13,482 bases of DNA. Origin: JANNVZ01 sp046155615 (GTDB lineage Bacteria; Bacteroidota; Bacteroidia; Flavobacteriales_D; Sanyastnellaceae). The notes beneath the pieces are model-generated. The model was not told where the DNA came from. It worked only from the letters and a program-made list of their open reading frames with translations, and did not search any database. The position numbers and the translations under genes were made by a program. Shown one piece after another: positions 1-7,437 of the stretch (position 1 is its first letter; each line of letters opens with the position of its first letter). Location: NCBI GenBank assembly GCA_046155615.1, contig JBJXFP010000003.1:1-13482 (forward strand). Reading direction: 5' to 3'.

Positions 1-291
1 CTTGCCATGTGCATTACCTACTTTGTTTTTAATCTGCTTCGTTTCATTTTCATCTGGTACAAAATGAAAATGCAGCCTTACAACCTCAGTTTCATTACTG
101 TATTTGCCATTGGTTGGATAGCACTTACAAGTGCCTGGTTCATCAAGTCAGAAGTTTCTCCTGTTGCACTTATTGCAATGAAGGCTGCTGTGTTTAGTGT
201 GGTGTTCGTATTGCTGCTGTACTACTCGCGTGTGGCGGTTGACATCAATGGAATAGCGGATAATGCAATAAGCAGATTGCGAAGGCAGTAG
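1..291 (+). CDS. C-terminal fragment of a membrane protein, probably polysaccharide/O-antigen flippase (partial at left edge)
   Basis: The frame is open to the left edge of the window, so this is most likely the 3' end of a longer gene and not a 94-residue protein starting at the ATG at position 7. The visible part is very hydrophobic. It has one segment around FVFNLLRFIFIW, a short basic loop with KMKMQPYNL, a second segment (FITVFAIGWIALTSAWFI), and a third (VALIAMKAAVFSVVFVLLLYY), ending in a basic tail. From memory, the pattern of an N-(L/T)-x-R-aromatic helix followed by a K-x-K-x-Q-P-(F/Y) loop and two closing helices matches the C-terminus of Bacteroidota polysaccharide-biosynthesis flippases (Wzx/MATE-like), which move lipid-linked sugars across the inner membrane. 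This is family recall, not a search. A small independent membrane protein starting at the ATG at 64 is the alternative. The gene converges on kynU with 38 bases between the stop codons. Confidence 0.55.
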   Translation, partial: LAMCITYFVFNLLRFIFIWYKMKMQPYNLSFITVFAIGWIALTSAWFIKSEVSPVALIAMKAAVFSVVFVLLLYYSRVAVDINGIADNAISRLRRQ

Positions 292-329
292 TCAAAAACA
301 CAAAAGCAATTGACAGTGGCCGGGGCCAG

Positions 330-1607
330 CTATGTGTGATTAAAAATATTGCAGAGTTGTTCACCCAGCAGATACACATCTTCAAACGAATTGTATAGCG
401 GCACTGGCGCTAAGCGAATCACATTGGGTTCGCGCCAGTCCACAACTACTCCGTTGGCAGAAAGTTTTTGCACCAGCGACTTATCAGCGCCAGACACTAT
501 CACTGACAGATGCGCACCACGCTCTTCTGCATTCATAGGTGTGATGATTTGCAACGGAACACCCGTTGCTTTTTTCACTTCATCTAAAATGAATGCGAGA
601 TATGCAGTCAGTTGCACCGACTTTTTTCTAAGTGCCTCCATGCCTACTTCGGTGAACATGTCAAGCGCCACTTTGTGCACTGCCATACTCATCACCGGGG
701 CATTGCTCAGTTGCCAGGCTTCGGCTGTAGTCATCGGTTCAAAGTCGGGCTTCATATCGAAGCGCGTTTGTTTGTTGTGACCCCACCAGCCTGCAAGGCG
801 CATCAGACTTTTGTTGCTTGCATGTTGCTCATGCACAAAGGCACCCGCCACTCCACCGGGGCCACTGTTCAGATACTTGTAGCTGCACCAGCAGGCGAAG
901 TCCACATGCCATGCGTGCAATTGCATGGGCACATTGCCAGCAGCGTGTGCCAAGTCAAATCCTGAGTATGCGCCCACTGCATGAGCGGCTTCAGTTATTC
1001 TTTTCAAATCGAAATATTGCCCGGTGAAATAGTTGACTGCACCAATGCACACCACAGCAAGTTCATCTCCCAGCTCGTTTATTTTTTGAATGATGTCATC
1101 AGTGCGCAGTGTCAGTTCACCATCGCGTGGCTGTAGTTCTACAAGCACATCTGCCGCATCCAGTCCGTGCAGTTGCGCCTGCGATGCAAAGGCATATTGA
1201 TCACTGGGAAAGGGTTTTGTTTCAAAAAGAATTTTTCTGCGCTTGCCTTTGGGTTGATAGAATGACAACAAGAGCAAATGCAAATTCACCGTGAGTTGAT
1301 TCATCACCACCACTTCGTTTGGTTTTGCACCCACCAACCTGGCTGCGCCTTCCGCAAACATTTCGTGGTAGCTATACCATGGCCTGCGCCCTTGCAGATG
1401 GCCTTCCACACCATACTTCGCCCAGTCTTCCAACTCTATTTTTATTGAATCAGCCACTGCCTTGGGCTGCAGCCCAAGTGAATTGCCACAGAAGTAAAGC
1501 ACATCTTTTCCATTGTGCTGCGGAAAGAAAAATTTATCCCGATAAGACTTCAGGGGATCTTGCACGTCCTGCTGCTGCGCAAATGCTGATGTGTTTTGAA
1601 ATGACAT
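330..1607 (-). CDS. kynU: Kynureninase
   Basis: PLP-dependent fold-type I enzyme that cleaves L-kynurenine to anthranilate plus alanine, and 3-hydroxykynurenine to 3-hydroxyanthranilate plus alanine, in cytosolic tryptophan breakdown. The 425 residues match the usual length. Visible signatures are FCGNSLGLQPK (residues 39-49), FPSDQYAF (133-140) in the cofactor-binding region, GFDLAHAAGN (216-225) with Asp218 expected to contact the pyridine nitrogen, and CSYKYLNSGPGG (241-252) with Lys244 as the Schiff-base lysine. Near the C-terminus, GAHLSVIV and DWREPNVIRLAPVPLYNSF are typical of the family. The ATG at 1607 gives the expected N-terminus (an AFAQQ-type start, then DPL..YRDKF.FP). No other kynurenine-pathway gene is visible, so whether it serves NAD synthesis or catabolism cannot be told. 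It is divergent from hemL over 106 bases. A TAnnTTTG element lies only 5 bases before the start codon. Confidence 0.96.
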   Translation of the reverse strand: MSFQNTSAFAQQQDVQDPLKSYRDKFFFPQHNGKDVLYFCGNSLGLQPKAVADSIKIELEDWAKYGVEGHLQGRRPWYSYHEMFAEGAARLVGAKPNEVVVMNQLTVNLHLLLLSFYQPKGKRRKILFETKPFPSDQYAFASQAQLHGLDAADVLVELQPRDGELTLRTDDIIQKINELGDELAVVCIGAVNYFTGQYFDLKRITEAAHAVGAYSGFDLAHAAGNVPMQLHAWHVDFACWCSYKYLNSGPGGVAGAFVHEQHASNKSLMRLAGWWGHNKQTRFDMKPDFEPMTTAEAWQLSNAPVMSMAVHKVALDMFTEVGMEALRKKSVQLTAYLAFILDEVKKATGVPLQIITPMNAEERGAHLSVIVSGADKSLVQKLSANGVVVDWREPNVIRLAPVPLYNSFEDVYLLGEQLCNIFNHT

Positions 1608-1612
1608 GCGGG

Positions 1613-1620
1613 CAAATCTA
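1613..1620 (-). promoter_or_regulatory. Candidate Bacteroidota -7 promoter element of kynU
   Basis: The minus strand reads TAGATTTG, an exact match to TAnnTTTG, ending 5 bases before the kynU ATG. Transcription from it would start at or within a few bases of the ATG, giving a leaderless or nearly leaderless mRNA. A TTGTTGCA sequence lies upstream at 1633-1640. Its first TTG is 17 bases from the element, slightly short for the -33 box. The same two sequences occur before the TonB-dependent receptor gene. Confidence 0.45.
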
Positions 1621-1713
1621 TTCGACTAATACTGCAACAAGAAAGTGACATTTCAGTGAGAGTTCCCCTGGTGCTATAAAGGTTTCTTTGCGGTCCCCAA
1701 ATTTTCAGCGCTG

Positions 1714-3009
1714 ATGAACACACATAATTCCCAACAACTTTTCGAAAAAGCAAAGACACTTTTCCCCGGTGGTGTCAACTCGCCTGTGCGCGCATTCAAG
1801 TCAGTGGGTGGTACACCAATCTTTTTTGCCAGAGGCGAAGGCGCTTATGTGTGGGACGAAGACGGCAACAAATTTTTGGATTTCTGCTGCTCATGGGGGC
1901 CGCTCATTTTGGGCCATGCTCATCCGCATGTGGTGCGCGACATCCAAGAAACCGTGGCGAAAGGCAGCAGTTTCGGAGCACCAACAAAACTCGAAAATCA
2001 ATTGGCGGAACTCATACTGAACAATCATAAGTATGTGAAGAAAATGCGTTTTGTAAGCAGCGGTACTGAGGCTGTGATGAGTGCCATTCGCTTAGCGCGT
2101 GGATATACAGGGCGTGATAAAATCATCAAGTTCGAAGGCTGCTACCATGGGCACGCAGATGCACTGCTTGTGAAGGCAGGCAGTGGTTTGGCCACACTGG
2201 GCACTTCATCATCAGCAGGTATTCCCAAGGCGTATGTAGAAGAAACCGTTGTGCTTCCGTTGCATGATATAGTTGCTTTGGATGATGCAGTGAAGCAATA
2301 CAAAAATGAAATTGCGGCCATCATCATCGAACCCATTCCTGCCAACAATGGGTTGCTGTTGCAGGAGGGAAGTTTTCTCCGCTACCTCCGCGAGGTGTGC
2401 ACAGGCGAGGGCATTTTGCTTTTGTTTGATGAAGTAATTAGCGGATTTCGTGTGGGCTTCGAGGGAGCTGCGGGTTACTACAACATTCAACCGGACATCA
2501 TCACCTTCGGAAAAATAATTGGTGGTGGCATGCCTGTGGGCGCTTATGCCGCAAGTGCTGAAGTAATGAGCCACATAGCACCTGAGGGAAATGTGTATCA
2601 GGCAGGCACATTGAGCGGCAATCCTGTGGCTATGGCAGCGGGCATAGCACAACTCACTGAGTGTTTGCGTCCCGGTTTTTATGAGGAACTGAAAGAGAAA
2701 ACAGATTTCCTTGTGAGCAATGTGATGCAGCATGTGCATACAAAAGGTTATGCATTCAACATGTTCAGCATAGGCAGCATTTTCTGGATTTCATTCAGCG
2801 ACAAAAAGGAGATAAGGCGCATGGACGATATAAGTGGCGAAGGCATGAAAATGTTTGCACCATTCTATCACGCGTTGTTGGAGCGTGGTGTCTATATAGG
2901 CCCTAGCGGCTACGAAGTTGGTTTTGTTTCTGCCGCGCATACCAATTCTGATTTGCAATTGGCAGTGCATGCAATTTGCGATGCGCTTGATGAAGTGTTT
3001 GCACTGTAA
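1714..3009 (+). CDS. hemL: Glutamate-1-semialdehyde 2,1-aminomutase
   Basis: Converts glutamate-1-semialdehyde to 5-aminolevulinate, the last step of the C5 route to tetrapyrroles (heme, siroheme). It is a cytosolic PLP enzyme related to class III aminotransferases. The 431 residues are full length. Motifs seen are FPGGVNSPVRAF (17-28), VSSGTEAVMSAIRLAR (114-129) at the phosphate-binding region, EGCYHGHADALLVKAGSG (141-158), LLFDEVISGFR (236-246) with Asp239 facing the pyridine nitrogen, FGKIIGGGMPVGAY (265-278) with Lys267 as the PLP lysine, and AGTLSGNP (297-304). VNSPVRAF and YHGHADALLVKAGSG separate it from other class III aminotransferases. The ATG at 1714 gives the normal N-terminus (LFEKAKTLFPGG). 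It is divergent from kynU and is followed on the same strand by mtgA after 77 bases. No clear TAnnTTTG box is seen; TTTCTTTG at 1683-1690 is the nearest approach. Confidence 0.97.
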   Translation: MNTHNSQQLFEKAKTLFPGGVNSPVRAFKSVGGTPIFFARGEGAYVWDEDGNKFLDFCCSWGPLILGHAHPHVVRDIQETVAKGSSFGAPTKLENQLAELILNNHKYVKKMRFVSSGTEAVMSAIRLARGYTGRDKIIKFEGCYHGHADALLVKAGSGLATLGTSSSAGIPKAYVEETVVLPLHDIVALDDAVKQYKNEIAAIIIEPIPANNGLLLQEGSFLRYLREVCTGEGILLLFDEVISGFRVGFEGAAGYYNIQPDIITFGKIIGGGMPVGAYAASAEVMSHIAPEGNVYQAGTLSGNPVAMAAGIAQLTECLRPGFYEELKEKTDFLVSNVMQHVHTKGYAFNMFSIGSIFWISFSDKKEIRRMDDISGEGMKMFAPFYHALLERGVYIGPSGYEVGFVSAAHTNSDLQLAVHAICDALDEVFAL

Positions 3010-3086
3010 CCACCTCACTTTCTCTATCCAATATCATTGCATGGTTTTGTTTGCGAATCTCACAGGCAACTGACAGGGCGTATCGT

Positions 3087-4067
3087 ATGGACATCAAAAA
3101 CTATTTCAGAAAAAGAAGAGAAGCGAAAGAATCGCAACCGAAGCGTAGCCTTGGTCGCAGACTCTGGCGTTTTGTATGGAAGAGTACCATGTGGTTTTTC
3201 ATAGTCACCATCGGTCTGGTATTTATATTCAAGTGGGTGAATCCTCCAATCACCATCATGCAGATAGGAGAACGCTGCGATTGTCCTGAGGGCAGCAAAT
3301 ACAGCAAAGGCCCCTGGGTTGACTATGACGAAATAGCCCTGAGTATGAAGCTGGCCGTGGTAGCCAGCGAGGACAACAACTTCATGAAGCATGGAGGAAT
3401 TGACTGGGGCGCAGTGGAGAAGGCAAAGAAGTACAACGAAACCACAGGCAAGAAAAGGGGCAGGCAACGCGGTGCAAGTACCATCACGCAGCAGACTGCA
3501 AAAAATGTTTTCCTCTGGAAAGGCACAACCAATTGGGCCAAATGGATTCGCAAAGGATTTGAAGTTTACTTCACTTACCTGATTGAGTGGATTTGGGGCA
3601 AAGAGCGCATCATGGAAGTGTATCTGAATGTGATAGAGATGGGGCCGTGCAAGTTTGGTGTGGGTGCTGCCTCCAAGGATTATTTCGCCACTACATCTGC
3701 CAAACTCTCAAAGGATCAGGCAGCATTAATAGCCGCATGTTTACCCAATCCTAAGAAGTATTCAGTGAGCAAACCCGGCAGCTATATGAAAAAGCGGCAG
3801 GGACAAATAGTCCGTCTCATGCGCATGATTGGCGATAGTTATTTTGAACGATATGGCGGACAGGCAGATGAAAAAAAGCGAGAAAAGGAAGAAAAAGAAA
3901 GTGAAGATCAAATAAGAAAATTGTCTGACGATGATTTGCCTGAAAAATTGGAAGAGGGAACAACTGCCGATGATGAAAAGGATGAAAATGCAGGTGACGC
4001 GGATAAAAAAACAGAGAGCATGGAACCAGAAATTGAAAAAGCTGAACCAGATACATCCGGACATTGA
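3087..4067 (+). CDS. mtgA: Monofunctional biosynthetic peptidoglycan glycosyltransferase (GT51)
   Basis: Polymerises lipid II into glycan strands at the outer face of the inner membrane. The ATG at 3087 gives 326 residues. A TTG at 3051 would add only 12 residues that do not resemble the family. After a basic N-terminus there is one membrane helix (about residues 33-51), then NPPITIMQI. GT51 motifs follow in order: ASEDNNFMKHGGIDW (93-107) with catalytic Glu95, RGASTITQQTAKNVFLW (128-144), RKGFE, and KERIMEVYLNVIEMG (172-186) with Glu177 as the second conserved glutamate. GVGAASKDYF (191-200) comes next. No transpeptidase domain follows, so it is the monofunctional type. Residues from about 260 on form a low-complexity Glu/Asp/Lys tail absent from enzymes such as E. 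coli MtgA (242 residues). It lies 27 bases upstream of the nuclease gene and is probably co-transcribed with it. Confidence 0.93.
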   Translation: MDIKNYFRKRREAKESQPKRSLGRRLWRFVWKSTMWFFIVTIGLVFIFKWVNPPITIMQIGERCDCPEGSKYSKGPWVDYDEIALSMKLAVVASEDNNFMKHGGIDWGAVEKAKKYNETTGKKRGRQRGASTITQQTAKNVFLWKGTTNWAKWIRKGFEVYFTYLIEWIWGKERIMEVYLNVIEMGPCKFGVGAASKDYFATTSAKLSKDQAALIAACLPNPKKYSVSKPGSYMKKRQGQIVRLMRMIGDSYFERYGGQADEKKREKEEKESEDQIRKLSDDDLPEKLEEGTTADDEKDENAGDADKKTESMEPEIEKAEPDTSGH

Positions 4068-4094
4068 CAACAGGAAAGCAGTTCGCATAGCAGC

Positions 4095-6836
4095 ATGAAA
4101 TTTTTGGAGGAAATAGCACATGGATTGCTTCATGAACATGGAACAGATTTTTCCAATGTCACGGTAGTTCTTCCCGCCAACAGAGCAAAACTCTTTTTGA
4201 AGCAACATCTCCACAAAGCAGCCAACGGGCCCATGTTGCTGCCACGCATGTTGGTGATGCCTGAGCTGGTGCAGTGGCTCAGCGGCAGCCAGCCGGCAGG
4301 TGAGCTCAGTCTTTTCCTTGCCTTGTATAAATCTTACACAGCAAGTTGTCCGGCAGCAGATCACTTTGTTGATTATTGCAAATGGGCGCACATCATGCTC
4401 AAAGATTTCAACGATGTGGATCAGCATCTGGTGCCGGCTGAAATCCTGTTCGCCAATCTGCGCGAAGTGGACTATGTGCAGCAATGGAGTTTTGGCAACA
4501 ATGAGCTTACCGGCACACAACTGAATTTTGAGAGTTTCTGGAACGACATGGCATGCACCTATGCGCACCGGCAGACTGAAGTCAATGCACCGCGCAGCTA
4601 TGCGCAATTGTTGAAACAGCTCGCCATTGCTGATGATGCAGGTTGGCAGGAAAAGCTGAACAATCAACACATGTGGTTCGTTGGCATAGCATCATTCACA
4701 CCTGCTGAGGCAACACTGCTAAAAAAAATAGACGAGGCATGTACTACAAGAACCGTGTGGGATGCGGATGCATATTATGTACGCGATGAACAGAACCACG
4801 CGGGTGATTTTCTCCGAAAACAGCTCACTGCCGAGCAAAAATCAAGTTTGCCCGAAAATTTTTCCACATCCTCGAAGAGCATCGGCATTTATCAATCCAT
4901 TACTTCGGTTGGCGAGGTCATGGTGCTTGCCAGTCATTTGGCCTTGCTTAACGAACAGCAGTTGAATGACACGGCAATTGTGCTTGCAGATTTGTCGCTG
5001 GCTGAGCCACTCATGCAACTGTTTCCCTCGCAACCGGTGCCAGTGAATATGGCACTCGGACTTCCGCTGGCAGGCACTCCACCCGGGCAATGGGTCAAGT
5101 TGTTGTTTGCGGTGAATGAGGAGGCTCAAAGCGGATATGTGCGCCACCAATTGTTGCGCGAGTGGTTGGGGCTGGCTGCATGTATGGGCGCTGATCAAGA
5201 GGCCATGCATCAGATTACACAGGCCATGGATGCCAACAAACATCTGCGTGTATCGGTTGATACTATGAAGCAGCTGATGCAGCACAATGCATTGCATGGT
5301 TGGTTCGAATTGTTGACCACATCAGGCAGCGAGGCGTTTTTTAGTAGGTTGATTTCTGCCTTTGTAAATGCTTTGAATTTTATGACTGATGAGTACTACA
5401 GTGCAGCACTCACAAGCCTGCACCGTGCCGCAAGCGAAATGCTGATGGCGCTTCCACAGCATCCCTTTGTGCAAAGCATGGGCGAAGCGGCCATGGTGTG
5501 GCAACATGCAGCATCAAAAGAATTGATCAGTTTTGCAGGAGAACCATTGCACGGCATTCAGGTGCTTAGTTTGGCTGAAACACGCGCACTTGATTTTTCA
5601 CATGTTTTCATTTTAGGTGCCAATGAAGAAACGTTGCCCGGCAACGCGCAGCAAGTCACTTACATTCCATGGGATATAAGGCACCACTACGGCATGCCTC
5701 TGCCTGATGACAGAGAGGCAATGGTGTCTTATGGAATTTACAGATTGTTACAACGCGCTACTGACATTGGTTTTTATAGTTGCAGCATTACCTCCGACTT
5801 CAGAGGCAGTGAGCCAAGCCGCTACATTCAGCAATTGAGACATGAGTTGCCTATCGCGAATGAATCTGCTCTATTTCATGAAAAAAAATACCAGCTACAG
5901 GATGATGAGCATCCGGGTGAGAAGGACAAAATGCCCAACGATGCATTTGCACATGCGCGTCTGACTGCGCTTTTCGAAAACGGTATTTCACCAAGTGCCA
6001 TTGGAAAATTCATCCGGTGTCCGCTTGATTTTTACTACCGTTACATCATTGGGTTGGGCGAGTCCGATGAGATTGAAGAACAACTTAGCTCTGCAACTTT
6101 TGGAAGCATTGTCCACATGGTTCTTGAACACTTTTACAAGCAGTATTTTGGTTCATGCCCTGAGCCGAATGACTTTGAGGTTGCCATTCCTCTTTGCGAA
6201 GAAAATGTGCGAAAGGCTTTCAATAAGTTGATACCCGGTGCTGATGCCGATGAAGGGTTCAACGCGCTTGCACTCACAGTGGCGCAAGAGATGCTTCGCA
6301 AGTATTTTACTTCGGAAAAGAATGAATTGCAACAAGCAGGAGATGTGGACCGCGAAATATTGGATGTGGAATGTGACCTTGCACGAACTGTGAACAACGA
6401 AAAATATGATTGGCCACACACCGTGCGTATCAAAGGAAAAGCGGATCGCATAGAGCAACGTGCGGGTCAGGTGCAGATCATCGACTACAAAACGGGAAAG
6501 GTGGCTGATGAAGATTTTGTGCTGAAGAAAGACTGGTCTTCTATTTTTTCGAATGAAAAAGGCCACAAACTGATACAACTTTTTTCATACATCTACATGT
6601 ATTGTGCTAATGGCCGCAGTGCGGAGAATGTAACTGCTGCATTTTACAGTTTCCGCAATTACAAATCAGGCTACACTTTTGTGGACACACAAGGCACGTC
6701 AATGGATGCTGTGCTTCAGGAGTTTGAGCAGGCACTTATGCAATGGGTGAAAGATGTGTATGCACTTGAATCCTTCGAACACAATGAAAATGCGAAACAC
6801 TGCATCTATTGCAGTGAAGTGAAACAAACCAACTGA
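4095..6836 (+). CDS. AddB-like PD-(D/E)XK nuclease with inactivated helicase domain
   Basis: Probably the AddB-type subunit of an AddAB/RecBCD-like helicase-nuclease that processes double-strand breaks for recombination. The 913 residues begin with VVLPANRAKLFLKQHL (24-39), a degenerate helicase segment without a Walker A motif. The middle has GIQVLSLAETRALDFSHVFILG (487-508), then NEETLP (510-515), the usual motif-V-like block of AddB and inactivated UvrD-like proteins. The C-terminal nuclease starts at ISPSAIGKFIRCPLDFYYRY (631-650). Its active-site residues are visible: His674 (GSIVHMVLEHFY), Asp784 (GKADRI), Asp797 and Lys799 (IIDYKTGK), and the following QLFSYIY (828-834). AddB-type Fe-S cysteines would be C642, C903 and C906, but the expected fourth (position 912) is Thr, one residue before the end. 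The AddA partner is not in the window. The start codon lies 27 bases after mtgA. Confidence 0.85.
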   Translation: MKFLEEIAHGLLHEHGTDFSNVTVVLPANRAKLFLKQHLHKAANGPMLLPRMLVMPELVQWLSGSQPAGELSLFLALYKSYTASCPAADHFVDYCKWAHIMLKDFNDVDQHLVPAEILFANLREVDYVQQWSFGNNELTGTQLNFESFWNDMACTYAHRQTEVNAPRSYAQLLKQLAIADDAGWQEKLNNQHMWFVGIASFTPAEATLLKKIDEACTTRTVWDADAYYVRDEQNHAGDFLRKQLTAEQKSSLPENFSTSSKSIGIYQSITSVGEVMVLASHLALLNEQQLNDTAIVLADLSLAEPLMQLFPSQPVPVNMALGLPLAGTPPGQWVKLLFAVNEEAQSGYVRHQLLREWLGLAACMGADQEAMHQITQAMDANKHLRVSVDTMKQLMQHNALHGWFELLTTSGSEAFFSRLISAFVNALNFMTDEYYSAALTSLHRAASEMLMALPQHPFVQSMGEAAMVWQHAASKELISFAGEPLHGIQVLSLAETRALDFSHVFILGANEETLPGNAQQVTYIPWDIRHHYGMPLPDDREAMVSYGIYRLLQRATDIGFYSCSITSDFRGSEPSRYIQQLRHELPIANESALFHEKKYQLQDDEHPGEKDKMPNDAFAHARLTALFENGISPSAIGKFIRCPLDFYYRYIIGLGESDEIEEQLSSATFGSIVHMVLEHFYKQYFGSCPEPNDFEVAIPLCEENVRKAFNKLIPGADADEGFNALALTVAQEMLRKYFTSEKNELQQAGDVDREILDVECDLARTVNNEKYDWPHTVRIKGKADRIEQRAGQVQIIDYKTGKVADEDFVLKKDWSSIFSNEKGHKLIQLFSYIYMYCANGRSAENVTAAFYSFRNYKSGYTFVDTQGTSMDAVLQEFEQALMQWVKDVYALESFEHNENAKHCIYCSEVKQTN

Positions 6837-6852
6837 AATCAGGATAGCGCGA

Positions 6853-7389
6853 TCAGAAACCGATTAGCAGCCCGCCCTGTGGCACAAGGCCACCGCGGTA
6901 AGGCGATGCTTCATGTTGTATCACATCATACATTAGGAAGAGGCCGATGGAAATAACATCGCCCCGGCTGTATACGCCACCACCAACAAGCCAAACCGGA
7001 ATAGGACCGCTGTAATAACTGGCATGCAGGTAATTGTATTCGGTGTGCAGGTAAAAGCCATCAAGTGGTTTTATGCGAGTCCACACTGTGGGGCCATAGT
7101 ATGAAAAGTTATTGGTGCGGTTGCCGTAGTATGTGTAGTTGAAACCAATTCCGCTGGCCCACCAGTCTGTCACTTTATAGCCCAACATCGGATTCAGTTG
7201 CACATAGCCGCCATTGCCTCCAAGCCACAGGCCCAGGTTGCCTCCGTACACTAATCGTTCTTTCCACTCACCGGGCTGTTTCGTTTTTTCTGCTTTAGCT
7301 GGTTTGGAAGTGGTGTAGTCTTCATCTTGTGCCAGCGCTGTTGCGCAAAGCATCATGCATATCCATGTAATCTTCCATCTGTGTATCAT
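6853..7389 (-). CDS. Small outer-membrane beta-barrel protein, function unknown
   Basis: I do not recognise a named family. The 178-residue product starts with a signal peptide (basic MIHRWK, hydrophobic core, likely cut after Ala20 before QDEDY). A charged linker rich in Lys, Glu and Pro follows (about 21-45). The rest alternates short aromatic- and glycine-rich strands such as LVYGGNLGLWLGGNGGYVQL, DWWASGIGFNYTYYG, YLHTEYNYLHASYY, PVWLVGGGVYSR and ISIGLFLMYDV. It ends in GGLLIGF with a terminal Phe, the usual end of outer-membrane barrels that are recognised by BAM. This fits a small, roughly 8-stranded barrel. It lies 48 bases downstream of the T9SS-sorted protein gene on the same strand and may be co-transcribed. 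Its stop is 16 bases from the stop of the convergent nuclease gene. No enzyme motif is seen. Confidence 0.75.
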   Translation of the reverse strand: MIHRWKITWICMMLCATALAQDEDYTTSKPAKAEKTKQPGEWKERLVYGGNLGLWLGGNGGYVQLNPMLGYKVTDWWASGIGFNYTYYGNRTNNFSYYGPTVWTRIKPLDGFYLHTEYNYLHASYYSGPIPVWLVGGGVYSRGDVISIGLFLMYDVIQHEASPYRGGLVPQGGLLIGF

Positions 7390-7437
7390 GAAACGAAGTT
7401 AGCGCTTGCAGGAGGATTTTAGAATCGACAGAAATAT

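Noticed and set aside
317..328. Possible terminator hairpin of kynU (TGGCC-GG-GGCCA)
   Set aside because: The palindrome can form only a 4-base-pair stem with a 4-base loop, and the T-rich stretch on the minus strand starts about 13 bases later. Too weak to call.
3051..3086. Extended TTG start for mtgA
   Set aside because: It adds 12 residues (MRISQATDRAYR) unlike the family; the ATG at 3087 leads directly into the basic pre-helix segment.
3762..4670. Open frame of 302 codons on the minus strand opposite mtgA and the nuclease gene
   Set aside because: Its product is a mix of Cys, His, Phe and Leu runs with no signature, and it lies antisense to two well-supported genes. The long Phe/Leu stretch is the reverse reading of the Glu/Lys-rich MtgA tail.
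6780..6852. Frameshift at the nuclease C-terminus hiding the missing cysteine
   Set aside because: Both other forward frames after the codon for Cys906 hit a stop within a few codons, and neither gives the expected cysteine.
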